A DNA stretch of 64,000 nt from the NCBI RefSeq assembly GCF_006716465.1, contig NZ_VFPB01000002.1, forward strand, positions 124,001 to 188,000, given 5' to 3'. Each line of letters starts with the position of its first letter. Within the stretch, counting starts at the first letter, position 1. Below are positions 30,009-39,914 of the stretch, in pieces. Below the pieces are notes generated by a model. That model did no database searches, was not told the DNA's origin, and saw only the letters and a list, made by a program, of their open reading frames with translations. Source of the stretch: Pseudoxanthomonas sp. 3HH-4. GTDB taxonomy: Bacteria; Pseudomonadota; Gammaproteobacteria; Xanthomonadales; Xanthomonadaceae. A program made the translations under genes and the position numbers.

Positions 30009-31511
30009 ATGGATCCCATCCTGCTGGGCAAGGGCGTCACGGACGACATTCCGGTCACGCTGCAACCGAAGTTCGGCAATCGCCACGGTCTGGTGGCCGG
30101 CGCCACCGGCACCGGCAAGACGGTCACACTGATGACGCTGGCCGAAGGCTTCTCGCGGATGGGCGTGCCGGTGTTCATGGCCGACGTGAAGGGCGACGTG
30201 GCCGGCCTGGCCTCCGCCGGCGATGGCAGCGAACGTGTCATGCAGCGCGCGAGGGATATCGGCATCGCCGACTACGCGCCCGGGGCGAATCCGGTGATCT
30301 TCTGGGACCTGTACGGCAAGCTCGGCCACCCGGTCCGCACCACCGTCAGCGAGATGGGCCCCACCCTGCTCTCGCGCATCCTGGAACTGAACGACACCCA
30401 GAGCGGCGTGCTCGACATCGTGTTCAAGCTGGCCGATGACCGCGGCCTGCTGCTGCTCGACCTGGAAGACCTGCGCGCGCTGCTCGGCCTGGTCGCGGCC
30501 GAGCGCAAGGACATTTCCACCAGCTACGGCCTGGTCAGCACGCAGTCGGTGGGCGCGATCCAGCGCGCGCTGCTGCGGCTGGAGCAGGAGGGCGGCGAGA
30601 TGTTCTTCGGCGAGCCGGCGCTGGAACTGGCCGACCTGATGCGCACGAACACCGACGGCCGCGGCGTGATCGGCATCCTGGCCGCGGACCAGCTGATCAT
30701 GAAGCCGCGCCTGTATTCCAGCTTCCTGCTGTGGCTGCTGTCCGAGCTGTTCGAGACGCTGCCCGAAGTCGGCGACCTGGACAAGCCCAAGCTGGTGTTC
30801 GTCTTCGACGAGGCACATCTGCTGTTCGACGATGCGCCGGCCGCCCTGCAGCAACGCATCGAACAGGTCGTGCGCCTGATCCGCTCGAAGGGCGTAGGCG
30901 TGTACTTCTGTTCGCAGTTCCCCGACGACGTACCCGACAACATCCTGGGCCAGCTGGGCAACCGCGTGCAGCATGCATTGCGCGCCTTCACCCCGCGCGA
31001 CCAGAAAGCCGTAAAGACCGCTGCGGAAACGTTCGTGCCGAACCCGAAGCTGGACGTGGCGCAGGCCATCTCGAAACTGGGCACGGGCGAAGCGCTGGTT
31101 TCGACGCTGCAGGACAAGGGTATCCCCTCGCCCGTGCAGCAGACGATGGTATCGCCGCCGCGCTGCCGCATGGGTGCGATCAGCGAGGCCGAGCGCCAGC
31201 AGGTTCGCAACGGCAGTCCCGTGGGCGGCAAGTACGACACCGCCATCGACCGCGAATCCGCTGCCGAAATGCTGGCCAAACGCGCGGAATCGGCGATGGA
31301 AACCGCTAATGCGCCCGCCGCGAAGACCGAGCAGGACGATCCGGATGCCGGCGGCTTCGGCCAGACGGTGAAAGATGCGGTGTTCGGTACCAAGCGCCGC
31401 CAGGGCATGATCGAGACGATGGCCAAGCAGACCACCCGCACCATCGGCACCAGACTGGGCAACCAGATCGTGCGCGGCATTCTGGGCAGCATCTTCGGCG
31501 GCAAACGCTGA
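30009..31511 (+). CDS. HerA-like ATPase, DUF853 / YjgR family
   Basis: This 500-residue cytoplasmic ATPase of the DUF853 (E. coli YjgR) HerA-related family has Walker A GATGTGKT at residues 31-38 and a Walker B/DEAH-like stretch LVFVFDEAHLLF. The long C-terminal half ends in a basic segment (KRRQGMIETMAKQTTRT). Family members are predicted DNA-translocating or helicase ATPases, but their role is unproven. It is followed after two bases by the next gene, so the three genes to greB appear to be one transcript. Confidence 0.93.
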   Translation: MDPILLGKGVTDDIPVTLQPKFGNRHGLVAGATGTGKTVTLMTLAEGFSRMGVPVFMADVKGDVAGLASAGDGSERVMQRARDIGIADYAPGANPVIFWDLYGKLGHPVRTTVSEMGPTLLSRILELNDTQSGVLDIVFKLADDRGLLLLDLEDLRALLGLVAAERKDISTSYGLVSTQSVGAIQRALLRLEQEGGEMFFGEPALELADLMRTNTDGRGVIGILAADQLIMKPRLYSSFLLWLLSELFETLPEVGDLDKPKLVFVFDEAHLLFDDAPAALQQRIEQVVRLIRSKGVGVYFCSQFPDDVPDNILGQLGNRVQHALRAFTPRDQKAVKTAAETFVPNPKLDVAQAISKLGTGEALVSTLQDKGIPSPVQQTMVSPPRCRMGAISEAERQQVRNGSPVGGKYDTAIDRESAAEMLAKRAESAMETANAPAAKTEQDDPDAGGFGQTVKDAVFGTKRRQGMIETMAKQTTRTIGTRLGNQIVRGILGSIFGGKR

Positions 31512-31513
31512 TC

Positions 31514-31924
31514 ATGCCGACGAAAGGGTTGCCTGCCGCACTGGCATGCGTGCTGCCGATGGTGGCATCCGCCGCGAACCCGACGCCGGCGACCTTCACG
31601 GGCTGGTTCTTCGGCACGGTGCCGGACGCCGCCTGCATCTCGCATGATGCACTGCTGGATCTTCAGGCCGACGGACGCTACACCCTGCAGGGGCATTGCC
31701 AGGATGATCTGCAGGCAGCACCGCTTCGGACGGGGCAATGGTCGGTGATGTGGAACGGGACGTGCGTGCAACTCATGCCCGATGGCCACGCGGCGCGGCC
31801 ACTCGAATTCGCCATCCATGACGATGATCTGCTGGTGCTGACCATCGGCAGCTGCATCGAACCGGTCGAAGACCCACGCGGCCGCACGTTGCGCCGTGCG
31901 ACGAACGACCGCGGGAACGACTGA
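31514..31924 (+). CDS. secreted NlpE-like hypothetical protein
   Basis: A 136-residue protein with a signal peptide (to about residue 20, VASAA). It has a small beta-rich domain: [32 protein letters not shown], and ELAF-type strands. The layout resembles the N-terminal domain of NlpE (YxGxLPxAxC...LxLxxDGxYxL), but the CxxC metal/redox pair of NlpE is absent and there is no lipobox. Function unknown. It sits two bases after the HerA-like gene and two bases before greB. Confidence 0.7.
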   Translation: MPTKGLPAALACVLPMVASAANPTPATFTGWFFGTVPDAACISHDALLDLQADGRYTLQGHCQDDLQAAPLRTGQWSVMWNGTCVQLMPDGHAARPLEFAIHDDDLLVLTIGSCIEPVEDPRGRTLRRATNDRGND

Positions 31925-31926
31925 CG

Positions 31927-32430
31927 ATGTCGCGCTGGCGCCCACCGGGTGAGAGAAGCACCGCCCTGATCACCCGCGAAGGCCACGACCGGCTGAAGGC
32001 CGAGCTGGACGATCTCTGGCGCGTGCGGCGACCGGAAGTGGTCAAGGCCCTCGCGGCGGCAGCGGCGGAAGGTGATCGCTCCGAGAACGCCGAGTACACC
32101 TACCGGAAGAAGCAGCTCGGCGAGATCGACCGTCGCGTGCGCTACCTGAGCAAACGACTGGAAGCGCTGCGCGTGGTTGATACCGCGCCAAGCGATCCCG
32201 AAGCCGTGTTCTTCGGCGCCACTGTCGAACTGGAAAACGTAGCCAGCGGCGAAACCTCGCGCTACCGCATCGTCGGCCCCGACGAGACCGACGCGGCGCG
32301 CGGCTGGATCAGCATCGACTCGCCGATGGCACGTGCGCTGCTGAAGAAGCGCATCGATGACGAATTTCCCGTGGAGCTGCCGGGCGGCATCACCCGCTTC
32401 GTGCTGGTGGACGTCAGCTACGCGGGTTGA
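31927..32430 (+). CDS. greB: transcription elongation factor GreB
   Basis: GreB rescues backtracked RNA polymerase by stimulating transcript cleavage. The 167-residue protein has the N-terminal coiled coil with the acidic tip ([20 protein letters not shown]) and a C-terminal FKBP-like domain ending in [14 protein letters not shown]. The basic coiled-coil surface and longer N-terminus favour GreB over GreA. It is the last gene of the HerA-like operon and converges on the DUF3025 gene. Confidence 0.94.
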   Translation: MSRWRPPGERSTALITREGHDRLKAELDDLWRVRRPEVVKALAAAAAEGDRSENAEYTYRKKQLGEIDRRVRYLSKRLEALRVVDTAPSDPEAVFFGATVELENVASGETSRYRIVGPDETDAARGWISIDSPMARALLKKRIDDEFPVELPGGITRFVLVDVSYAG

Positions 32431-32433
32431 TCC

Positions 32434-33261
32434 TCACAGCGGCTGCGGGTAGACGCGACCCTCTCGCAGCGGCCGGAAGTAGTCTGCCTGCGCATAGAAC
32501 GCTTCACTCTGTCCTGCGTGCCACCCCGGGATACCGGCCAGCGGCAGCGGGCGCAGCTCCGCAGGCGTGGCGAGGGCCGCCCCGGCGGAAATCGCTTCGA
32601 CCACGCGCGCGACACAGTCGGCCGGATCGCCCTGCACCACCAGACACTTGCCGACCAGCAGCCGTCCCGGCATCAACATCTGCTCCATGAGCGCATGCCC
32701 GGCCACGGCAGCCACCGCTATGCCGCCGTTGCGCCAGCGTCCGGCATTCGCATGGAACAGCGCCACCCAGTCGTGTCGATCCCAAAGATCCAGCAGCACC
32801 GGGTCGCGCACCTGCACGATAACGCCGGCTTCATCGAACTGGGTCAGGGCCTGTTGGGCCGGACTGCGCTCGCTCGTTCCCATCCGTGCGATGTGTCGGC
32901 ATTGCTGCTGGTTGAGGGCGTGCTTAAGGGCCAGGTGACGCATCCAGACCATCGCGTTGAACAGGTCGTGCCAGTTCTCCGGCCGCGTGGCGATGCGCCC
33001 TTGGGCGATGCGCGCTTCGTAGTGCAGCCCGTCGGCGAGCAACGTCGCGTCCTGCCTCACGAAGTGCGGCCCGGACGCTGGCATGCGCGCATTGAGGGTT
33101 TCGATGTCCGGCCACCGTGCGGCGGTAAGCAGGTCCAGGTAGTCGCCGTAGCCGTCGAACACGGGATGCCGGAAACACCCGGCCTCTACCTGTCCCCGCA
33201 AGGGCGCGATGAAACGACGCCGGCCATCGCCAGCGCGGATTCCGGCGATCGGCGCCGTCAC
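32434..33261 (-). CDS. DUF3025 protein
   Basis: This 275-residue protein contains the DUF3025 hallmark [19 protein letters not shown] (about residues 95-115) and the N-terminal [14 protein letters not shown] region. The function of this proteobacterial family is unknown. The start is the GTG at 33261, overlapping the rimO stop as GTGA, so it is translationally coupled to rimO; no ATG lies near. There are no signal or membrane segments. Confidence 0.85.
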   Translation of the reverse strand: MTAPIAGIRAGDGRRRFIAPLRGQVEAGCFRHPVFDGYGDYLDLLTAARWPDIETLNARMPASGPHFVRQDATLLADGLHYEARIAQGRIATRPENWHDLFNAMVWMRHLALKHALNQQQCRHIARMGTSERSPAQQALTQFDEAGVIVQVRDPVLLDLWDRHDWVALFHANAGRWRNGGIAVAAVAGHALMEQMLMPGRLLVGKCLVVQGDPADCVARVVEAISAGAALATPAELRPLPLAGIPGWHAGQSEAFYAQADYFRPLREGRVYPQPL

Positions 33262-34619
33262 AGCACCTGGAGGTCGAGTGCGGCGCCCGCGGTGCCGACG
33301 ATGGCGTCGCCGATCAGGTCGTGCTCGTCGCTCTCGGTGATCTCCACGTCGACAAATTGGCCGACGCGCAGACCCAGCTCGCCGCCATTCTGGATGTGCA
33401 CCAGCCCATCGATCTCCGGCGCATCGGCCTTCGAACGCGCTACGGCGATGTCGTCCTCGATCAGGTCCACCAGGCACTGCTGCACCGTGCCGATCTTGGC
33501 TTCGAGACGCGCGGCGGAGATTTCCGCCTGCTTCTCCATGAAACGCGCCAGGCGTTCCTGCTTGACCTCTTCCGGCACCGGATCCGGCAGCAGGTTCGCG
33601 GCCGCACCTTCGACCGGCGAATAGGCGAACGCACCGACGCGGTCCAGCTGCGCCTCGTCGAGGAACTGCAGAAGCTCCTCGAATTCCTGGTCGGTCTCGC
33701 CCGGGAAGCCGACGATGAAGGTCGATCGCAGGGTGATGTCCGGGCAGATCGCGCGCCAGCGCTTCACGCGCTCCAGCGTCTTGTCGACGGCGCCGGGGCG
33801 CTTCATCAGCTTGAGGATGCGCGGGCTGGCGTGCTGGAACGGGATGTCCAGGTACGGCAGCACCTTGCCTTCGGCCATCAGCGGGACAACGTCGTCCACG
33901 TGCGGATACGGGTAGACATAGTGCATGCGCACCCAGGCATCGAGTTCGCCCAGCCCTTCGCACAGTGCCTTCATGCGCGTCTGGTACGCCTTGCCGCGCC
34001 ACTCGCGCTCGGCGTACTTCACGTCCACGCCATAAGCCGAAGTATCCTGCGACACCACCAGCAGTTCCTTCACCCCGCCTCGCACCAGCCGCTCGGCCTC
34101 GCGCAGCACATCGTCGATCGGTCGCGACACCAGGTCGCCGCGCATCGACGGGATGATGCAGAAGCTGCAGCGGTGATTGCAACCCTCTGAAATCTTCAGG
34201 TACGCATAGTGCCGCGGCGTCAGCTTGACGCCGTAGTCCGGGACCAGGTCGACGAAGGGGTCGTGCTTGGGCGGCAGCGCCGCGTGCAGCGCCTCCATCA
34301 CGCTCTGGTAGTCCTGCGGACCACTGATCGACAACACGTCCGGATACTGCTCGCGGATCTGCTCCGGGCGCTTGCCCAGGCAGCCGGTGACGATGACCTT
34401 GCCGTTCTCGTTCATCGCCTCGCCGATGGCGTCGAGCGATTCCGCCACGGCCGAATCGATGAAGCCGCAGGTGTTCACCACCACCACGTCGGCCGCGTCG
34501 TAGGTCGGCACGATGTCGTATCCCTCCACACGGAGCTGGGTGAGGATGCGTTCGGAATCGACCAGGGCTTTCGGGCAGCCGAGGCTGACGAAGCCCACTT
34601 TGGGGTTCTGCAGGGACAT
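33258..34619 (-). CDS. rimO: ribosomal protein S12 methylthiotransferase RimO
   Basis: RimO is a radical-SAM enzyme that methylthiolates Asp89 of ribosomal protein S12. The 453-residue protein has the N-terminal cluster cysteines C15, C51 and C80, the radical-SAM cysteines C147, C151 and C154 (CNHRCSFC), and a C-terminal TRAM domain. The [10 protein letters not shown] signature distinguishes RimO from MiaB. ATG 34619 follows a TATAAT box at 34659-34654. It is coupled to the downstream DUF3025 gene. Confidence 0.97.
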   Translation of the reverse strand: MSLQNPKVGFVSLGCPKALVDSERILTQLRVEGYDIVPTYDAADVVVVNTCGFIDSAVAESLDAIGEAMNENGKVIVTGCLGKRPEQIREQYPDVLSISGPQDYQSVMEALHAALPPKHDPFVDLVPDYGVKLTPRHYAYLKISEGCNHRCSFCIIPSMRGDLVSRPIDDVLREAERLVRGGVKELLVVSQDTSAYGVDVKYAEREWRGKAYQTRMKALCEGLGELDAWVRMHYVYPYPHVDDVVPLMAEGKVLPYLDIPFQHASPRILKLMKRPGAVDKTLERVKRWRAICPDITLRSTFIVGFPGETDQEFEELLQFLDEAQLDRVGAFAYSPVEGAAANLLPDPVPEEVKQERLARFMEKQAEISAARLEAKIGTVQQCLVDLIEDDIAVARSKADAPEIDGLVHIQNGGELGLRVGQFVDVEITESDEHDLIGDAIVGTAGAALDLQVL

Positions 34620-34653
34620 GGGGAGTACGGCGGCGGCGTGTACGGGGCCGCGG

Positions 34654-34659
34654 ATTATA
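34654..34659 (-). promoter_or_regulatory. candidate -10 element for rimO
   Basis: A perfect TATAAT on the minus strand, 35 bases before the rimO ATG. No good -35 is seen at the usual spacing. Confidence 0.4.
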
Positions 34660-34767
34660 GCCCCCTGGCATCGGTAGGCCTGGCCGGACCGTTCAGGCGG
34701 TGCTCCCTGCACACCGCCCTACCCGGTGGCGCCTACACTGTCACGCCTTCACGAACGGACCCCACGC

Positions 34768-35427
34768 ATGGGCCAGTGGCTGCCTTTCGAATCCCCACAC
34801 GGCCGCATCCACGCCTGGCGGGCCGATCCCGAGGGCGCGCCGCGCGGCGCGCTGGTCGTGGTGCAGGAAATCTTCGGCGTCAATCCGCATATCCGCACCG
34901 TGGCCGAAGGATTTGCGCGCGAGGGTTACGTCGCGCTGGCGCCAGCCTACTTCGACCCGGTCGAGCACGGCGTGGAACTGGACTACGACGCCGACGGCAT
35001 CGCGCGCGGGAAGGTCCTGATCACTGCGTTGGGTCTGGAACGCGCGTCGGACATCACCCGCGCCGCGGCTGATGCGCTGGCGGGCCACGGCAGGGTCGGC
35101 GCCGTGGGCTATTGCTGGGGCGGCACCGTCGCGCTGCTCGCCGCGCTGCGGCTGGGCCTGCCGTCGGTCTGCTATTACGGCGCGCGCAACCTGCCGTTCC
35201 TGGGTGAGACGCCGCAGGCGGCGGTGATGTTCCACTTCGGCGAACAGGATGCTTCCATCCCGCCAGCCATGGTGCAGGCGCATCGCGACGCCCTTCCGCA
35301 GATGGCGGTGCATACCTATCCCGCTGGACACGGGTTCAACTGCGACCTGCGGGCCGACTATGATCCTGCCAGTGCACAGATCGCGCGCCAGCGCACGCTC
35401 GATTTCTTCAGGACCCATCTTTCATGA
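34768..35427 (+). CDS. dienelactone hydrolase family protein
   Basis: This 219-residue alpha/beta hydrolase of the dienelactone hydrolase (carboxymethylenebutenolidase) family has the full triad C116 (GYCWGG), D161 and H188 (AGHGF), and E34 in QEIFGVN, which primes the cysteine. ATG 34768 (MGQWLPFES) is preferred to a GTG 14 codons earlier. The natural substrate is unclear, as these enzymes often occur outside chlorocatechol pathways. It is the first gene of the operon leading into the pyroglutamate genes, by ATGA overlap with the HIT gene. Confidence 0.92.
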   Translation: MGQWLPFESPHGRIHAWRADPEGAPRGALVVVQEIFGVNPHIRTVAEGFAREGYVALAPAYFDPVEHGVELDYDADGIARGKVLITALGLERASDITRAAADALAGHGRVGAVGYCWGGTVALLAALRLGLPSVCYYGARNLPFLGETPQAAVMFHFGEQDASIPPAMVQAHRDALPQMAVHTYPAGHGFNCDLRADYDPASAQIARQRTLDFFRTHLS

Positions 35428-35831
35428 GCGACTTCGTCCTCGACCCGCGATTGGCCGCCGACAGTGTTTTCGTCGCCGAAGGCCCGTTGTCGCAAGTCCG
35501 CCTGATGGATGACACGCGTTTCCCCTGGCTCGTGCTGGTGCCGCGCGTCGCCGCCGTCAGCGAATGGCTGGACCTGGACGGCGGCCAGCAGCGCCTGCTG
35601 CTGGCGGAGATCAACCAGGCGGGCAACCTGATCCGCGCGCAGGACGGCGTGCAGAAACTCAACATCGGCGCGCTCGGCAACATCGTGCGGCAACTGCACG
35701 TCCACCTGGTCGGACGGCATGACGGCGATGCGGCCTGGCCGGGAGCGGTATGGGGCAGCGGCGCGATGGTCCGGCACACGCCCGGTGAGTTGGCCGATGA
35801 AGTCGCGAGCTGGCAGCAGCGGCTGCGATGA
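35424..35831 (+). CDS. HIT-family nucleotide hydrolase/transferase-like protein
   Basis: A 135-residue HIT-fold protein. The HIT motif reads Q90-L-H92-V-H94-L-V, so the first histidine of HxHxHxx is a glutamine while the catalytic H94 is kept. This variant is common in the small bacterial HIT subgroup. Likely a nucleoside phosphoramidase or dinucleotide hydrolase, not assigned. It is coupled by ATGA overlaps to the genes on both sides. Confidence 0.9.
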   Translation: MSDFVLDPRLAADSVFVAEGPLSQVRLMDDTRFPWLVLVPRVAAVSEWLDLDGGQQRLLLAEINQAGNLIRAQDGVQKLNIGALGNIVRQLHVHLVGRHDGDAAWPGAVWGSGAMVRHTPGELADEVASWQQRLR

Positions 35832-36526
35832 GCGGTCCCCGCATTGAACCGCTGGGCGACGACGCCCTGCTGGTGCGCTTCGGCGACGGCATCGATGACG
35901 ACACCAACCAGCGCGTGCACGCCCTGGCCCGTCACCTGCGCCACCTCGCACCCGTATGGCTGCGCGACCTGGTGCCGGCCTATGCCAGCCTTGGCGTATT
36001 TTTCGACAGCACGTGCATGTCGGGCGACGATCCCCATGACGTTGTCGCGAAAGCGATGGTCGGTTGGGCGGAACTGCCGACGCCGCTCGAGAACGCGACA
36101 GCCACGCTCCACGAGATCCCGGTGTGCTACGGCGCTGGCTTCGGCGAGGACCTCGCGACGGCTGCACGTGAACTCGGGTTGGAGGAAGCCGAGCTGATCG
36201 CGCGCCACAGCGCACCGCATTATCGCGTCGCGATGATCGGATTCGCGCCGGGATTCCCCTACCTGCTGGGACTTGATCCCGGGCTCGCACTGCCGCGACT
36301 GGCAACACCGCGTGCACGGGTGCCGGCTGGCTCCGTGGCGGTGGGCGGCGCGCAGACCGGCATCTATCCACATGCGAGCCCCGGCGGCTGGCGCCTGCTC
36401 GGGCGTACGCCGCTGGTGTTGTTCGATGCACAGCGCGACGTGCCTTCGCTGCTGCTGCCGGGTGATGAAATCCGCTTCGTGCCTATCGATGCGCAAGCCT
36501 TCGTCGCACTGGCAGGCAACGCATGA
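35828..36526 (+). CDS. pxpB: 5-oxoprolinase subunit PxpB
   Basis: PxpB (KipI family) forms the PxpABC enzyme that hydrolyses 5-oxoproline to glutamate using ATP. The 232-residue protein has the family motifs GDDALLVRFG at the N-terminus and MIGFAPGFPYLLGLDP, with AGSVAVGGAQTGIYP afterwards. PxpB and PxpC are related to the two halves of allophanate/urea carboxylase domains. It is coupled to pxpC by an ATGA overlap and directly precedes pxpC and pxpA, which settles the choice over the KipI kinase-inhibitor alternative. Confidence 0.96.
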   Translation: MSGPRIEPLGDDALLVRFGDGIDDDTNQRVHALARHLRHLAPVWLRDLVPAYASLGVFFDSTCMSGDDPHDVVAKAMVGWAELPTPLENATATLHEIPVCYGAGFGEDLATAARELGLEEAELIARHSAPHYRVAMIGFAPGFPYLLGLDPGLALPRLATPRARVPAGSVAVGGAQTGIYPHASPGGWRLLGRTPLVLFDAQRDVPSLLLPGDEIRFVPIDAQAFVALAGNA

Positions 36527-37461
36527 GCCGCTGGGAAGTGCTGTCGCCGGGTCTGCAGACCACCGTGCAGGACCAGGGCCGCACCGGCTGGCGTCACCTG
36601 GGCGTGGCGCGCGCCGGCGCGCTTGATCCGTCCGCGCTGGCGCTGGCCAACCGGCTGGTCGGCAATGCGGAATCCTGTGCCGGGCTGGAGATCGTGCTGC
36701 AGGGACCACGCCTTCGCCTGCCCCGACCCTCCCTCATCGCACTGGTGGGCGCACGCGTGCAGGCCTCGTGGAACGACCTGCCCTTGCCGATGGGACGGCC
36801 GATCCACCTGCCGTCCGGAGAACTGAAACTGGGTGCGGTGCGCGACGGCGCTCGCGCTTGGCTGGCGATGACCGGCGGCATGGATGTCGCACCCGTATTG
36901 GGCAGCCGTAGCACCGACCTGCGTGGCGGCTTCGGTGGTCATGAAGGACGTGCCCTGCGAGCCGGCGATCTGCTGCCGGCCGGGAGCAGCGCCGGTGCCG
37001 CCACGCAGCCGCGGTTTCCCGCCTGGTGGATCGATCCGGATGATCCTTGGACCGCGGATCGGCACGTGCTGCGCTATGTCCCGTTGCATCACGCGGCAGC
37101 GTCTGCGCTCGGCACGCAGCGCTGGCGCGTCCACCCCAACAGCAACCGGCAGGGACTTCGACTGGACGGGACACCGCTTGAAGCGCAGGACGGCAGTGGC
37201 GTCTCCGAGCCGGTGGCGGTGGGCACGCTGCAGCTTCCTCCCGACGGGCAGCCGATCCTGCTGCTTGCGGATGCACAGACGGTGGGCGGTTACCCGCGCC
37301 TGGGCCATGTGATTGCCTGCGACCTGGGCCGGGCGGCGCAGCTGCGTCCCGGCGAATCCGTCCACTTCGAACCCATCGACCTGCGGCAAGCCCGCGCGCT
37401 GTCGCTCGGCCATCAGCACCGGCTGGCGCGATTGCGGCTGGCCATGGCACAACGCCTGTAA
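36523..37461 (+). CDS. pxpC: 5-oxoprolinase subunit PxpC
   Basis: PxpC (KipA family, biotin-dependent carboxylase-like domain) partners PxpB in 5-oxoproline hydrolysis. The 312-residue protein shows the N-terminal SPGLQTTVQDQGRTGWRHLGV, then AMTGGMDVAPVLGSRSTDLRGGFGG, and the late GTLQLPPDGQPILLLADAQTVGGYP motif. The spacing to pxpA is 20 bases. Confidence 0.96.
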   Translation: MSRWEVLSPGLQTTVQDQGRTGWRHLGVARAGALDPSALALANRLVGNAESCAGLEIVLQGPRLRLPRPSLIALVGARVQASWNDLPLPMGRPIHLPSGELKLGAVRDGARAWLAMTGGMDVAPVLGSRSTDLRGGFGGHEGRALRAGDLLPAGSSAGAATQPRFPAWWIDPDDPWTADRHVLRYVPLHHAAASALGTQRWRVHPNSNRQGLRLDGTPLEAQDGSGVSEPVAVGTLQLPPDGQPILLLADAQTVGGYPRLGHVIACDLGRAAQLRPGESVHFEPIDLRQARALSLGHQHRLARLRLAMAQRL

Positions 37462-37481
37462 GCCTGGGGTACGCTCGACGC

Positions 37482-38243
37482 ATGCACGCAACGCGCGACA
37501 TCGATTTCAACTGCGACCTGGGCGAGAACTGCGGGGATGACGCCGCGCTCCTGCCCTTCATCAGTTCGGCCAGCATCGCCTGCGGCTTCCATGCCGGGTC
37601 GCCGGACACCATGCAACGGACAGTGGCGCTGTGCCTGGCGAGCGGCGTCGCGATCGGCGCGCACCCGTCGCATGCGGATCGCGACAACTTCGGCCGCATT
37701 CCGCACGCGATCGAACCCGCCGCCGCGTATGCGCTCACCCTGTACCAGATCGCGGCACTGGATGGCTTCGTGCGCGCGGCCGGCGGACGTCTGCACCACG
37801 TCAAGCCGCATGGCGCGCTCTACAACCAGGCAGCGCAGGAGAGGTCGCTCGCAGACGCCATCGCGCAAGCCGTGTGCGACCACGATCCTGGCCTGGTGCT
37901 GTACGGACTTTCCGGCAGCGCGCTCACTGCCGCCGGCGAAAGACTGGGCCTGAAGGTGGCGCATGAAGCCTTCGCCGAGCGCCGCTACGAATCCGATGGC
38001 AGCCTGACACCGCGCACCCACGCCGATGCCTGCCTGCCTTCCGTCGAAGCGTCGGTGGCGCAGGTCACGCGGATGTTGCGGGAGGGCGAAGTGGCATCCC
38101 GCACCGGACCTGCCGTAACCCTGCGCGCCGACAGCATCTGCCTGCATGGCGACCGCGCCGATGCCGCGGCCTTCGCGCGTGCGCTGCGCGAGGCCATCGA
38201 GGCGGCCGGTTTCGCGGTGCGCAGCATGGAGCGCCGCGCATGA
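37482..38243 (+). CDS. pxpA: 5-oxoprolinase subunit PxpA (LamB/YcsF family)
   Basis: PxpA is the third subunit of bacterial 5-oxoprolinase. The 253-residue protein starts DIDFNCDLGENCGDD, followed by SIACGFHAGSP and the HVKPHGALYN and EAFAERRY motifs, all standard for LamB/YcsF proteins. It follows pxpC and overlaps the DUF969 gene by ATGA. Confidence 0.97.
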   Translation: MHATRDIDFNCDLGENCGDDAALLPFISSASIACGFHAGSPDTMQRTVALCLASGVAIGAHPSHADRDNFGRIPHAIEPAAAYALTLYQIAALDGFVRAAGGRLHHVKPHGALYNQAAQERSLADAIAQAVCDHDPGLVLYGLSGSALTAAGERLGLKVAHEAFAERRYESDGSLTPRTHADACLPSVEASVAQVTRMLREGEVASRTGPAVTLRADSICLHGDRADAAAFARALREAIEAAGFAVRSMERRA

Positions 38244-38938
38244 ACTACTGGCCATTGCTGGGCATTGCGGTGGTGGTCGCTGGCTTCGTGCTGCGCTTCA
38301 ACCCGGTGATCGTGGTGGTCGGTGCGGGCTTGGTCAGCGGCGTAGCGGCCGGCAAGTCGATTCCCGAACTGCTGGCCTTGCTGGGGGAAAGTTTCGTCTC
38401 CAATCGCGCGCTGCTGATGTTCGCGCTGACCCTGCCCACCATCGGACTGCTGGAACGCGCCGGCCTGCGCGAGCATGCGCTGCGCTGGATCGCGCAGTTG
38501 CGCGGACTGACGCTGTCGCGACTGCTGGCGGGCTACCTGCTGGTGCGCCAGGGACTCAGCATGGTGGGGCTGATCGACATCGCCGGCCATGCGCAGACCG
38601 TGCGCCCGCTGCTGGCCCCCATGGCCGAATCGGCCGCGGAAAAGACCCGTGCGCCCCTGCAGCGCGAGGAAGCGCAACGCGTGCATGCGATGGCCGCCGC
38701 CACCGACAACATCGGTCGGTTCTTCGGCGAAGACGTGTTCCTGGCCTTCGGCGCGGTGCTGCTGATCCAGGGCTTCTATGCGCAGCACGGCATCGCGCTG
38801 GAGCCACTGCAGATAGCGCTCTGGGCGCTGCCGACGGCGATTGCCGCGTTCGTCATCCACGCGGTGCGCATCGTGCTGTTCCAGCGCCGGCTGGATCGCC
38901 ATGCCGTGCCGAAGGAGCGCAGCGATGCTGTCGATTGA
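38240..38938 (+). CDS. DUF969 membrane protein, probable 5-oxoproline transporter subunit
   Basis: A 232-residue integral membrane protein of the DUF969 family with about six hydrophobic segments and the conserved loops LTLPTIGLLERAGL and AAATDNIGRFFGEDVF. DUF969 and DUF979 proteins occur as adjacent pairs, and in 5-oxoprolinase clusters are regarded as a two-part pyroglutamate permease. Here that placement is direct: between pxpA and pcp. Transport is inferred, not shown by any motif I can read. Confidence 0.88.
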   Translation: MNYWPLLGIAVVVAGFVLRFNPVIVVVGAGLVSGVAAGKSIPELLALLGESFVSNRALLMFALTLPTIGLLERAGLREHALRWIAQLRGLTLSRLLAGYLLVRQGLSMVGLIDIAGHAQTVRPLLAPMAESAAEKTRAPLQREEAQRVHAMAAATDNIGRFFGEDVFLAFGAVLLIQGFYAQHGIALEPLQIALWALPTAIAAFVIHAVRIVLFQRRLDRHAVPKERSDAVD

Positions 38939-39890
38939 CCAGTTCTACCTGCTGCTGGCGGCCTTCCTGGCCTACGCAGGGTGGCGGAACCTCCGCCAGC
39001 ACCGGTATGCGCACGCCGCGTTCTGGGGCCTGATCTCGCTGCTGTTCGCGGGCGGCGGGCACGTGCTGCGCGCCAGCAAGGCCGGCGACCCGCTACCCGC
39101 GCAGTTGGCCGGCGCCGCGGTCATCGCGCTCGCCCTGCTGGCCACGCGCATGCGCCGGGAACCGCAGGATGAAGCGCCCGAAGCCCAGCGCCTCGCCTCC
39201 GCGTTGCGGCTGGGACATCGCCTGTTCCTGCCTGCGCTGCTGATACCCGCGCTGACCATCTTGGTGGTGCTGGCCGGGCCGCATGTATCGCTCGGCGGAA
39301 CGCCGCTGTTCGCTTCCGCCGGCCTCACGCTGACCGGGCTGGCATTGGCCTGCACGGTCTCCACGCTCGCGGCGGTGGTGGCGACGCGCCAGCGCCCGTT
39401 GCGGGCCGCGGACGAAGGCCGGCGGCTGCTGGACACGCTGGGTTGGGCGGCGCTGCTGCCGCTCGTACTGGCGACCCTGGGCGGCGTGTTCGCGGCCAGT
39501 GGCGTGGGCGAAGCGGTGGCGTCGCTGGTCTCGATGGTGATTCCCGCCGAAAGCCGCATGGCCTGCCTGCTGGCCTTCGCGCTCGGGATGGTGGTGTTCA
39601 CGGTGATCATGGGCAACGCGTTTGCCGCGTTCCCGGTGATGATGGCCGGCATCGGCCTGCCGCTGCTGGTGCAACGGCACGGTGCCGACCCGGCCATCCT
39701 GGGGGCGATCGGCATGCTGACCGGCTATTGCGGCACGCTGCTGACGCCCATGGCCGCCAACTTCAACATCGTGCCGGCGGTGCTGCTGGGGCTGGACGAC
39801 CAATACGGCGTGATCCGCGCCCAGGCCGCCACCGGACTATGGCTGATGGGCACCAACGTGCTGCTGATGGCCTGGCTATGTTTCCGTTGA
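38925..39890 (+). CDS. DUF979 membrane protein, probable 5-oxoproline transporter subunit
   Basis: A 321-residue protein with about nine membrane segments, the partner of the DUF969 protein. Conserved-looking parts include FAASGVGEAVASLVSMVIP, MGNAFAAFPVMMAGIGLP and GYCGTLLTPMAANFN. ATG 38925 starts inside the 3' end of the DUF969 gene (14-base overlap), which argues for coupled synthesis of a heteromeric carrier. Pcp follows after 24 bases. Confidence 0.88.
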   Translation: MLSIDQFYLLLAAFLAYAGWRNLRQHRYAHAAFWGLISLLFAGGGHVLRASKAGDPLPAQLAGAAVIALALLATRMRREPQDEAPEAQRLASALRLGHRLFLPALLIPALTILVVLAGPHVSLGGTPLFASAGLTLTGLALACTVSTLAAVVATRQRPLRAADEGRRLLDTLGWAALLPLVLATLGGVFAASGVGEAVASLVSMVIPAESRMACLLAFALGMVVFTVIMGNAFAAFPVMMAGIGLPLLVQRHGADPAILGAIGMLTGYCGTLLTPMAANFNIVPAVLLGLDDQYGVIRAQAATGLWLMGTNVLLMAWLCFR

Positions 39891-39914
39891 TGCGACGTTT
39901 TCCCGAGCTTTGAC

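Noticed and set aside
31514..31924. Calling this protein NlpE
   Set aside because: The beta-strand pattern is similar, but the lipobox and the CxxC pair are missing, so only NlpE-like is justified.
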